The notes under the pieces: generated by a model
What the model saw: the letters and a program-made list of their open reading frames with translations, nothing else
What the model was told of the DNA's origin: nothing
Databases searched by the model: none
Position numbers and translations under genes: made by a program
Assembly: GCA_037013495.1 (NCBI GenBank)
Contig: CM072801.1
Span: 72,587,816 to 72,651,815 of the forward strand
Source: Hippophae tibetana
Taxonomy: Eukaryota; Streptophyta; Magnoliopsida; Rosales; Elaeagnaceae
Reading direction: 5' to 3'
Length of the DNA stretch: 64,000 nt
In this document: positions 53,699 to 64,000 of the stretch, piece after piece
Numbering within the stretch: the stretch's first letter is position 1
Layout: each line of letters begins with the position of its first letter

Positions 53699-56600
53699 GT
53701 TTCCATACATAAAAAACTCACTATAGCAGTAGTTTTTCTATTCTCATATTTTAACCCAGATTCCATCGTTTACACTACTTATAGACGTCTTAAAATTTTG
53801 TCGCACCCTATTACCTTTTTTTGTGTTCTTTTTCTTTCGGATACCAATTCTATCAACTTAATCATGTTTTAAGCAATTCAACCTTTCTTATTCTTTGTGT
53901 TCCTAGGTACATATGTTGTCCGCGAAAAGGATTTGTATTGTTTGGTATCATAGCCTTGGTTGCTGAAAATGGTTTATCTATATTTATTTATCTACTTTTT
54001 GAATTTTAGATTTATAAAAATTTGTCGTTTGATTGTTTTCTACTTTCTTAAGTCGGATATCAGAAAAAAGAATTAAATTGTGTCCTTAAAGTCGAGTGTT
54101 TTCTTTCAATTTTGTTGTCATTCTTTTCCTATTTGGATTTCATTTCGTAGCTTTCCTTAGTTTCACAGTATTTTTTTCTCGTTATTTCATTTTTGTGTTC
54201 AACCTATCTATGTTTTTGAAAAAAACAAGAAAGTTACTACAGTTCAACCTTTCAAAACAAAAAGAAGTTATCAATTGGGGTTGAAACTATAAACTTTCAT
54301 AACTTTTGACTCTTATATCGAAACGACTATTATAATATATCAAATCGAAACATGTTTCATACATAAAAAACACACTATAGGAGTAGTTTTTCTATTCTCA
54401 TATTTTAACCCAGATTCCATCGTTTACACTACTTATAGACGTCTTAAAATTTTGTCGCACCATATTACCTTTTTTGTGTTCTTTTTCTTTCGGATACCAA
54501 TTCTATCATCTTAATCATGTTTTAAGCAATTCAACCTTTCTTATTCTTTGTATTCATAGCTACATATGTTGTTCGCGAAAAGGATTTGCATTGTTTGGTA
54601 TCATAGCCTTGGTTGCTGAAAATGGTTTATCTATATTTATTTATCTACTTTTTGAATTTTAGATTTATAAAAATTTGTCGTTTGATTGTTTTCTACTTTC
54701 TTAAGTCAGATATCAGAAAAAAGAATTAAATTGTGTCCTTAAAGTCGAGTGTTTTCTTTCAATTTTGTTGTCATTCTTTTCCTATTTGGATTTCATTTCG
54801 TAGCTTTCCTTAGTTTCACAGTATTTTTTTCTCGTTATTTCATTTTTGTGTTCAACCTATCTATGTTTTTGAAAAAAACAAGAAAGTTACTACAATTCAA
54901 CCTTTCAAAACAAAAAGAAGTTATCAATTGGGGTTGAAACTATAAACTTTCATAACTTTTGACTCTTATATCGAAACGACTATTATAATATATCAAATCG
55001 AAACATGTTTCCATACATAAAAAACACACTATAGGAGTAGTTTTTCTATTCTCATATTTTAACCCAGATTCCATCGTTTACACTAATTATAGACGTTTTA
55101 AAATTTTGTCGCACCCTATTACCTTTTTTTGTGTTCTTTTTCTTTCGGATACCAATTCTATCATTTTAATCATGTTTTAAGCAATTCAACCTTTCTTATT
55201 CTTTGTATTCATAGGTACATATGTTGTTCGCGAAAAGGATTTGCATTGTTTGGTATCATAGCCTTGGTTGCTGAAAATGGTTTATCTATATTTATTTATC
55301 TAAATTTTGAATTATAGATTTATAAAAATTTGTCGTTTGATTGTTTTCTACTTTCTTAAGTCAGATATCAGAAAAAAGAATTAAATTGTGTCCTTAAAGT
55401 CGAGTGTTTTCTTTCAATTTTGTTGTCATTCTTTTCCTATTTGGATTTCATTTCGTAGCTTTCCTTAGTTTCACAGTATTGTTTTCTCGTTATTTCATTT
55501 TTGTGTTCAACCTATCTATGTTTTTGAAAAAAACAAGAAAGTTACTACAGTTCAACCTTTCAAAACAAAAAGAAGTTATCAATTGGGGTTGAAAGTATAA
55601 ACTTTCATAACTTTTGACTCTTATATCGAAACGACTATTATAATATATCAAATCGAAACATGTTTCCATACATAAAAAACACACTATAGGAGTAGTTTTT
55701 CTATTCTCATATTTTAACCCAGATTCCATCGTTTACACTACTTATAGACGTCTTAAAATTTTGTCGCACCCTATTACCTTTTTTTGTGTTCTTTTTCTTT
55801 CGGATACCAATTCTATCATCTTAATTATGTTTTAAGCAATTCAACCTTTCTTATTCTTTGTGTTCCTAGGTACATATGTTCTCCGCGAAAAGGATTTTTA
55901 TTGTTTGGTGTCATAGCCTTGGTTGCTGAAAATGGTTTATCTATATTTATTTATCTACTTTTTGAATTTTAGATTTATAAAATTTTTTCATTTGATTGTT
56001 TTCTACTTTCTTAAGTCAGATATCAGAAAAAAGAATTAAATTGTGTCCTTAAAGTCGAGTGTTTTTTCTCAATTTTGTTGTCATTCTTTTCCTATTTGGA
56101 TTTCATTTCGTAGTTTTCCTTAGTTTCACGGTATTTTTTTCTCGTTATTTCATTTTCGTGTTCAACCTATCTATGTTTTTGAAAAAAACAAGAAAGTTAC
56201 TACAGTTCACAATTTCAAAACAAAAAGAAGTTATCAATTGGGGTTGAAACTATAAACTTTCATAACTTTTGACTCTTATATCGAAACGACTATTATAATA
56301 TATCAAATCGAAACATGTTTCCATACATAAAAAACACACTATAGCAGTAGTTTTTCTATTCTCATATTTTAACCCAGATTCTATCGTTTACACTACTTAT
56401 AGACGTCTTAAAATTTGGTCGAACCCTATTACCTTTTTTTGTGTTCTTGTTCTTTCGGATACCAATTCTATCATCTTAATCATGTTTTAAGCAATTCAAC
56501 CTTTCTTATTCATTTTGTTCCTAGGTACATATGTTGTCCACGAAAAGGATTTGCATGGTTTGGTATCATAGCCTTGGTTGCTGAAAATGGTTTATCTACA

Positions 56601-58932
56601 TTTATTTATCTACTTTTTGAATTTTAAATTTATAAAAATTTGTCGTTTGATTGTTTTCTACTTTCTTAAGTGAGATATCAGAAAAAAGAATTAAATTGTG
56701 TCCTTAAAGTCGAGTTTTTTCTTTCAATTTTGTTTTCATTCTTTTCCTATTTGGATTTCATTTCGTAGCTTTCCTTAGTTTCACGGTATTTTTTTCTCGT
56801 TGTTTCATTTTCGTGTTCAACCTATCTATGTTTTTGAAAAAAACAAGAAAGTTACTACAGTTCACAATTTCAAAACAAAAAGAAGTTATCAATTGGGATT
56901 GAAACTATAAACTTTCATAACTTTTGACTCTTATATCGAAACGACTATTATAATATATCAAATCGAAACATGTTTCCATACATAAAAAACTCACTATAGC
57001 AGTAGTTTTTCTATTCTCATATTTTAACCCAGATTCCATCGTTTACACTACTTATAGACGTATTAAAATTTTGTCACACCATATTACCTTTTTTGTGTTC
57101 TTTTTCTTTCGGATACCAATTCTATCATCTTAATCATGTTTTAAGCAATTCAACCTTTCTTATTCTTTGTATTCATAGGTACATATGTTGTTCGCGAAAA
57201 GGATTTGCATTGTTTGGTATCATAGCCTTGGTTGCTGAAAATGGTTTATCTATATTTATTTATCTACTTTTTGAATTTTAGATTTATAAAAATTTGTCGT
57301 TTGATTGTTTTCTACTTTCTTAAGTCAGATATCAGAAAAAAGAATTAAATTGTGTCCTTAAAGTCGAGTGTTTTCTTTCAATTTTGTTGTCATTCTTTTC
57401 CTATTTGGATTTCATTTCGTAGCTTTCCTTAGTTTCACAGTATTTTTTTCTCGTTATTTCATTTTTGTGTTCAACCTATCTATGTTTTTGAAAAAAACAA
57501 GAAAGTTACTACAATTCAACCTTTCAAAACAAAAAGAAGTTATCAATTGGGGTTGAAACTATAAACTTTCATAACTTTTGACTCTTATATCGAAACGACT
57601 ATTATAATATATCAAATCGAAACATGTTTCCATACATAAAAAACACACTATAGGAGTAGTTTTTCTATTCTCATATTTTAACCCAGATTCCATCGTTTAC
57701 ACTACTTATAGACGTTTTAAAATTTTGTCGCACCCTATTACCTTTTTTTGTGTTCTTTTTCTTTCGGATACCAATTCTATCAACTTAATCATGTTTTAAG
57801 CAATTCAACCTTTCTTATTCTTTGTGTTCCTAGGTACATATGTTGTCCGCGAAAAGGATTTGTATTGTTTGGTATCATAGCCTTGGTTGCTGAAAATGGT
57901 TTATCTATATTTATTTATCTACTTTTTGAATTTTAGATTTATAAAAATTTGTCGTTTGATTGTTTTCTACTTTCTTAAGTCGGATATCAGAAAAAAGAAT
58001 TAAATTGTGTCCTTAAAGTCGAGTGTTTTCTTTCAATTTTGTTGTCATTCTTTTCCTATTTGGATTTCATTTCGTAGCTTTCCTTAGTTTCACAGTATTT
58101 TTTTCTCGTTATTTCATTTTTGTGTTCAACCTATCTATTTTTTGAAAAAAACAAGAAAGTTACTACAGTTCAACCTTTCAAAACAAAAAGAAGTTATCAA
58201 TTGGGGTTGAAACTATAAACTTTCATAACTTTTGACTCTTATATCGAAACAACTATTATAATATATCAAATCGAAACATGTTTCCATATATAAAAAACAC
58301 ACTATAGGAGTAGTTTTTCTATTCTCATATTTTAACCCAGATTCCATCGTTTACACTACTTATAGACGTCTTAAAATTTTGTCGCACCATATTACCTTTT
58401 TGTGTTCTTTTTCTTTCGGATACCAATTCTATCATCTTAATCATGTTTTAAGCAATTCAACCTTTCTTATTCTTTGTATTCATAGGTACATATGTTGTTC
58501 GCGAAAAGGATTTGCATTGTTTGGTATCATAGCCTTGGTTGCTGAAAATGGTTTATCTATATTTATTTATCTACTTTTTGAATTTTAGGTTTATAAAAAT
58601 TTGTCGTTTGATTGTTTTCTACTTTCTTAAGTCAGATATCAGAAAAAAGAATTAAATTGTGTCCTTAAAGTCGAGTGTTTTCTTTCAATTTTGTTGTCAT
58701 TCTTTTCCTATTTGGATTTCATTTCGTAGCTTTCCTTAGTTTCATAGTATTTTTTTCTCGTTATTTCATTTTTGTGTTCAACCTATCTATGTTTTTGAAA
58801 AAAACAAGAAAGTTACTACAATTCAACCTTTCAAAACAAAAAGAAGTTATCAATTGGGGTTGAAACTATAAACTTTCATAACTTTTGACTCTTATATCGA
58901 AACGACTATTATAATATATCAAATCGAAACAT
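53699..58932. repeat. Satellite units 83-90, no clear local HOR
   Basis: Unit starts are 53699 (P), 54354 (R), 55007 (R), 55662 (P), 56317 (S sub-form), 56972 (R), 57626 (P) and 58280 (R). Unit 84 lacks one C at its start (gtttcatac). Unit 89 lacks one G (tctattttttgaa). Unit 90 has only five T where others have six or seven, giving the shortest spacing (653 bp). Unit 88 has gtcacacc, unit 86 has gttctccgcg and ggtgtcatag, and unit 85 has taaattttgaa. I see no adjacent pair or block with the near-identity found further left. Confidence 0.85.
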
Positions 58933-60897
58933 GTTTCCATACATAAAAAACACACTATAGGAGTAGTTTTTCTATTGTCATATTTTAACCCAGATTCCAT
59001 CGTTTACACTACTTATAGACATTTTAAAATTTTGTCGCACCCTATTACCTTTTTTTGTGTTTTTTTCTTTCGGATACCAATTCTATCATCTTAATCATGT
59101 TTTAAGCAATTCAACCTTTCTTATTCTTTGTATTCATAGGTACATATGTTGTTCGCGAAAAGGATTTGAATTGTTTGGTATCATAGCCTTGGTTGCTGAA
59201 AATGGTTTATCTATATTTATTTATCTACTTTTTGAATTTTAGATTTATAAAATTTTTTCATTTGATTGTTTTCTACTTTCTTAAGTAATATATTAGAAAA
59301 AAGAATTAAATTGTGTCCTTAAAGTCGAGTGTTTTTTCTCAATTTTGTTGTCATTCTTTTCCTATTTGGATTTCATTTCGTAGTTTTCCTTAGTTTCACG
59401 TTATTTTTTTCTCGTTATTTCATTTTCGTGTTCAACCTATCTATGTTTTTGAAAAAAAACAAGAAAGTTACTACAGTTCACAATTTCAAAACAAAAAGAA
59501 GTTATCAATTGGGGTTGAAACTATAAACTTTCATAACTTTTGACTCTTATATCGAAACGACTATTATAATATATCAAATCGAAACATGTTTCCATACATA
59601 AAAAACACACTATAGCAGTAGTTTTTCTATTCTCATATATTAACCCAGATTCTATCGTTTACACTACTTATAGACGTCTTAAAATTTGGTCGAACCCTAT
59701 TACCTTTTTTTGTGTTCTTGTTCTTTCGGATACCAATTCTATCATCTTAATCATGTTTTAAGCAATTCAACCTTTCTTATTCATTTTGTTCCTAGGTACA
59801 TATGTTATCCACGAAAAGTATTTGCATTGTTTGGTATCATAGCCTTGGTTGCTGAAAATGGTTTATCTATATTTATTTATCTACTTTTTGAATTTTAAAT
59901 TTATACAAAATTTGTCGTTTGATTGTTTTCTACTTTCTTAAGTGAGATATCAGAAAAAAGATTAAATTGTTTCCTTAAAGTCGAGTTTTTTCTCTCAAGT
60001 TTGTTTTCATTCTTTTCCTATTTGGATTTCATTTCGTAGCTTTCCTTAGTTTCACGGTATTTTTTTCTCGTTATTTCATTTTCGTGTTCAACCTATCTAT
60101 GTTTTTGAAAAAAACAAGAAAGTTACTACAGTTCACAATTTCAAAACAAAAAGAAGTTATCAATTGGGGTTGAAACTATAAACTTTCATAACTTTTGACT
60201 CTTATATCGAAACGACTATTATAATATATCAAATCGAAACATGTTTCCATACATAAAAAACACACTATAGTAGTAGTTTTTCTATTCTCATATTTTAACC
60301 CAGATTCTATCGTTTACACTACTTATAGACGTCTTAAAATTTGGTCGCACCCTATTACCTTTTATTGTGTTCTTGTTCTTTCGGATACCAATTCTATCAT
60401 CTTAATCATGTTTTAAGCAATTCAACCTTTCTTATTCATTTTGTTCCTAGGTACATATGTTGTCCGCGAAAAGGATTTGCATTGTTTGGTATCATAGCCT
60501 TGGTTGCTGAAAATGGTTTATCTATATTCATTTATCTACTTTTTGAAATTTAGATTTATAAAAATTTGTCGTTTGATTGTTTTCTAATTTCTTAATTCAG
60601 ATATAAGAAAAAAGAATTAAATTGTGTCCTTAAAGTCGAGTGTTTTCTTTCAATTTTGTTGTCATTCTTTTCCTATTTGGATTTCATTTCGTAGCTTTCC
60701 TTAGTTTCACGGTATTTTTTTCTCGTTATTTCATTTTTGTGTTCAACCTATCTATGTTTTTGAAAAAAACAAGAAAGTTACTACAGTTCACAATTTCAAA
60801 ACAAAAAGAAGTTATCAATTGGGGTTGAAACTATAAACTGTCATAACTTTTGACTCGTATATCGAAACGATTATTATAATATATCAAATCGAAACAT
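58933..60897. repeat. Most degraded stretch: satellite units 91-93
   Basis: Unit starts are 58933 (R), 59588 (S sub-form) and 60243 (S sub-form). Unit 91 has tattgtcata, agacattttaa, gtgtttttttc and taagtaatatattag, losing both GACGTC and GATATC. Unit 92 has catatattaaccc, gttatccacg, tttatacaaaatt, aaaagattaaat, gtttcctta and ctctcaagtttg. Unit 93 has gaaatttag, tctaatttc and cttaattcagatataag, losing CTTAAG and GATATC. Phase and orientation are still intact. Confidence 0.85.
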
Positions 60898-61552
60898 GTT
60901 TCCATACATAAAAAACACACTATAGTAGTAGTTTTTCTATTCTCATATTTTAACCTAGATTCCATCGTTTACACTACTTATAGACGTCTTAAAATTTGTT
61001 CGCACCCTATTACCTTTTTTTGTGTTCTTGTTCTTTCGAATTCCAATTCTATCATCTTAACCATGTTTTAAGCAATTCAACCTTTCTTATTCTTTGTATT
61101 CATAGGTACATATGTTGTTCGCGAAAAGGATTTGCATTTTTTGGTATCATAGCCTTGGTTGCTGAAAATGGTTTATCTATATTTATTTATCTACTTTTGG
61201 AATTTTAGATTTATAAAAATTTGTCGTTTGATTGTTTTCTACTTTCTTAAGTGAGATATCAGAAAAAAGAATTAAATTGTGTCCTTAAAGTCGAGTTTTT
61301 TCTTTCAATTTTGTTTTCATTCTTTTCCTATTTGGATTTCATTTCGTAGCTTTCCTTAGTTTCACGGTATTTTTTGCTCGTTATTTCATTTTCGTGTTCA
61401 ACCTATCTATGTTTTTGAAAAAAATAAGACAGTTACTACACTTCACAATTTCAAAACAAAAAGAAGTTATCAATTGGGGTTGAAACTATAAACTTTCATA
61501 ACTTTTGACTCTTATATCGAAACGACTATTATAATATATCAAATCGAAACAT
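60898..61552. repeat. Satellite unit 94 (family Q, haplotype shared with units 41 and 47)
   Basis: It has cctagattcc, gttcgcaccc and ttcgaattcc, and the preceding unit ends in actgtcat and cgaaacgatt, as at the 40/41 and 46/47 junctions about 35 and 31 kb upstream. Its right half switches to gtgagatatc, gagttttttc, gttttcattc and ataagacagttactacac, shared with unit 96. It has tattttttgctcg, also seen at the very end of the window. Confidence 0.85.
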
Positions 61553-64000
61553 GTTTCCATACATAAAAAACACACTATAGGAGTAGTTTTTCTATTCTCA
61601 TATTTTAACCCAGATTCCATCGTTTACACTACTTATAGACGTCTTAAAATTTTGTCGCACCATATTACCTTTTTTTTGTTCTTTTTCTTTCGGATACCAA
61701 TTCTATCATCTTAATCATGTTTTAAGCAATTCAACCTTTCTTATTCTTTGTATTCATAGGTACATATGTTGTTCGCGAAAAGGATTTGCATTGTTTGGTA
61801 TCATAGCCTTGGTTGCTGAAAATGGTTTATCTATATTTATTTATCTACTTTTTGAATTTTAGATTTATAAAAATTTGTCGTTTGATTGTTTTCTACTTTC
61901 TTAAGTCAGATATCAGAAAAAAGAATTAAATTGTGTCCTTAAAGTCGAGTGTTTTTTCTCAATTTTGTTGTCATTCTTTTCCTATTTGGATTTCATTTCG
62001 TAGTTTTCCTTAGTTTCACTGTATTTTTTTCTCGTTATTTCATTTTCGTGTTCAACCTATCTATGTTTTTGAAAAAAAACAAGAAAGTTACTACAGTTCA
62101 CAATTTCAAAACAAAAAGAAGTTATCAATTGGGGTTGAAACTATAAACTTTCATAACTTTTGACTCTTATATCGAAACGACTATTATAATATATCAAATC
62201 GAAACATGTTTCCATACATAAAAAACACACTATAGCAGTAGTTTTTCTATTCTCATATTTTAACCCAGATTCTATCGTTTACACTACTTATAGACGTCTT
62301 AAAATTTGGTCGAACCCTATTACCTTTTTTTGTGTTCTTGTTCTTTCGGATACCAATTCTATCATCTTAATCATGTTTTAAGCAATTCAACCTTTCTTAT
62401 TCATTTTGTTCCTAGGTACATATGTTGTCCACGAAAAGGATTTGCATTGTTTGGTATCATAGCCTTGGTTGCTGAAAATGGTTTATCTATACTTATTTAT
62501 CTACTTTTTGAATTTTAAATTTATAAAAATTTGTCGTTTGATTGTTTTCTACTTTCTTAAGTGAGATATCAGAAAAAAGAATTAAATTGTGTCCTTAAAG
62601 TCGAGTTTTTTCTTTCAATTTTGTTTTCATTCTTTTCCTATTTGGATTTCATTTCGTAGCTTTCCTTAGTTTCACGGTATTTTTTTCTCGTTATTTCATT
62701 TTCGTGTTCAACCTATCTATGTTTTTGAAAAAAATAAGACAGTTACTACACTTCACAATTTCAAAACAAAAAGAAGTTATCAATTGGGGTTGAAACTATA
62801 AACTTTCATAACTTTTGACTCTTATATCGAAACGACTATTATAATATATCAAATCGAAACATGTTTCCATACATAAAAAACACACTATAGCAGTAGTTTT
62901 TCTATTCTCATATTTTAACCCAGATTCTATCGTTTACACTACTTATAGACGTCTTAAAATTTGGTCGAACCCTATTACCTTTTTTTGTGTTCTTGTTCTT
63001 TCGGATACCAATTATATCATCTTAATCATGTTTTAAGCAATTCAACCTTTCTTATTCATTTTGTTCCTAGGTACATATGTTGTCCACGAAAAGGATTTGC
63101 ATTGTTTGGTATCATAGCCTTGGTTGCTGAAAATGGTTTATCTATATTTATTTATCTACTTTTTGAATTTTAAATTTATAAAAATTTGTCGTTTGATTGT
63201 TTTCTACTTTCTTAAGTCAGATATCAGAAAAAAGAATTAAATTGTGTCCTTAAAGTCGAGTGTTTTTTCTCAATTTTGTTGTCATTCTTTTCCTATTTGG
63301 ATTTCATTTCGTAGTTTTCCTTAGTTTCACTGTATTTTTTTCTCGTTATTTCATTTTCGTGTTCAACCTATCTATGTTTTTGAAAAAAAACAAGAAAGTT
63401 ACTACAGTTCACAATTTCAAAACAAAAAGAAGTTATCAATTGGGGTTGAAACTATAAACTTTCATAACTTTTGACTCTTATATCGAAACGACTATTATAA
63501 TATATCAAATCGAAACATGTTTCCATACATAAAAAACACACTATAGCAGTAGTTTTTCTATTCTCATATTTTAACACAGATTCTATCGTTTACACTACTT
63601 ATAGACGTCTTAAAATTTGGTCGAACCCTATTACCTTTTTTTGTGTTCTTGTTCTTTCGGATACCAATTCTATCATCTTAATCATGTTTTAAGCAATTCA
63701 ACCTTTCTTATTCATTTTTTTCCTAGGTACATATGTTGTCCACGAAAAGGATTTGCATTGTTTGGTATCATAGCCTTGGTTGCTGAAAATGGTTTATCTA
63801 TATTTATTTATCTACTTTTTGAATTTTAAATTTATAAAAATTTGTCGTTTGATTGTTTTCTACTTTCTTAAGTGAGATATCAGAAAAAAGAATTAAATTG
63901 TGTCCTTAAAGTCGAGTTTTTTCTTTCAATTTTGTTTTCATTCTTTTCCTATTTGGATTTCATTTCGTAGCTTTCCTTAGTTTCACGGTATTTTTTGCTC
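61553..64000. repeat. Two-unit repeat at right edge (units 95-98, last one cut)
   Basis: Unit starts are 61553 (R left half), 62208, 62863 and 63519. The right halves of units 95 and 97 both have tttttctcaa, cactgtat and the eight-A run. Units 96 and 98 both have gtcgaaccc, cattttgttcctagg (unit 98: catttttttcctagg), tccacg, gtgagatatc and gttttcattc, at an offset of 1311 bp. Unit 98 has 482 bp in the window. The array clearly continues beyond base 64000. Confidence 0.85.

Larger units (their letters stand above)
1..64000. repeat. Satellite DNA array, ~655-bp monomer, 98 units head to tail
   Basis: Seen directly: the motif gtttccatacataaa recurs every 653-656 bp from base 1 to base 63519, always on the + strand, and the sequence between occurrences is alignable throughout with only substitutions and 1-2-base length changes in T or A runs. 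Conserved landmarks in unit coordinates are GACGTC at 86-91, CATATG at 212-217, CTTAAG at 349-354 and GATATC at 358-363. A T-rich middle (about 120-535) is followed by an A-rich tail (540-655). Unit 1 is 28% GC. There is no interruption by other sequence. Known background: long homogeneous arrays of this sort form centromeric or other constitutive heterochromatin in eukaryotes. Inference: plant heterochromatin is most likely; the strand and phase are arbitrary. The chromosomal position cannot be told from the sequence. Confidence 0.98.

Noticed and set aside
55490..55729. 79-residue frame on the minus strand
   Set aside because: It exists in only one unit pair because of a private change (gaaagtataaac near 55591) that removes a stop present in the other units. 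Chance frame.
1..64000. CRISPR array or phage-type repeat locus
   Set aside because: Repeats are 655 bp with no short-repeat/unique-spacer structure and no neighbouring genes.
1..64000. Ribosomal DNA spacer, 5S rDNA tandem or histone-type gene cluster
   Set aside because: A 655-bp period could fit 5S rDNA, but I see no 5S, 18S or 28S sequence, no internal Pol III boxes and no coding region in the unit on either strand.
1..64000. Transposable element or LTR array
   Set aside because: No terminal inverted repeats, target-site duplications, primer-binding site or reverse transcriptase frame; the unit simply repeats head to tail.
1..64000. CENP-B box or telomere-type repeat
   Set aside because: I looked for a CENP-B-box-like motif around the CpG-containing segments (tccgcgaaaagg, tcgaaacgac) and for TTTAGGG/TTAGGG runs and found no convincing match.
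1..64000. A novel gene-encoded biological system
   Set aside because: There is no gene content in the window. The notable biology is the repeat organisation itself.

Overview
The whole window is one uninterrupted tandem array of a single AT-rich satellite DNA. The repeating unit is about 655 bp. I count 97 complete head-to-tail units plus a last one cut at 482 bp by the window end (unit 1 starts at base 1, unit 98 at 63519; mean spacing 63518/97 = 654.8 bp). All units lie in the same orientation. I see no protein-coding gene, tRNA, rRNA, transposon, CRISPR array or unique sequence. Counted by hand, unit 1 (1-655) has A 185, T 286, C 102, G 82: 28% GC, with a strong T-over-A bias on the + strand. 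This is the pattern of eukaryotic centromeric, pericentromeric or subtelomeric heterochromatin. A plant is my best guess, from a long satellite monomer, a motif reading AAAAGTTATGA on the minus strand, and variants that fall largely at CpG and CCG cytosines. I cannot name the species.

Coordinates below use a unit start (phase) at the motif gtttccatac; this phase is arbitrary. Unit variants fall into a few families. P has T at unit position 101 and gttcctagg near 200. Q has gtattcatagg followed by gcattttttgg. R has gtattcatagg with ttgttcgcg. S has G at 101 and tttgttcctagg; a sub-form has cattttgttcctagg with tccacg. The families are arranged into higher-order repeats (HORs) whose size changes along the array.

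Layout: 1-1310, two leading units. 1311-11330, a very uniform two-unit HOR of 1309-1310 bp. 11131-12440, two mosaic units. 12441-25000, interleaved repeats with spacings of 4, 6 and 7 units. 24594-32193, a six-unit tandem duplication (3928 bp). 31768-45726, a block of about 4.8 kb repeated 9168 bp (14 units) away. 46494-50425, a three-unit tandem duplication (1966 bp). 50426-53043, a third copy of a four-unit block first seen at 34707. 53044-61552, a more heterogeneous stretch with many private substitutions. 61553-64000, a two-unit repeat running off the edge.

No genes work together here. What the window records is array evolution: repeated unequal exchange or segmental duplication, often with breakpoints inside units, plus point changes typical of methylated DNA. 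The short open frames that recur in every unit start at TTG or GTG, encode T-rich low-complexity peptides and follow the repeat period. I treat them as a by-product of the repeat.
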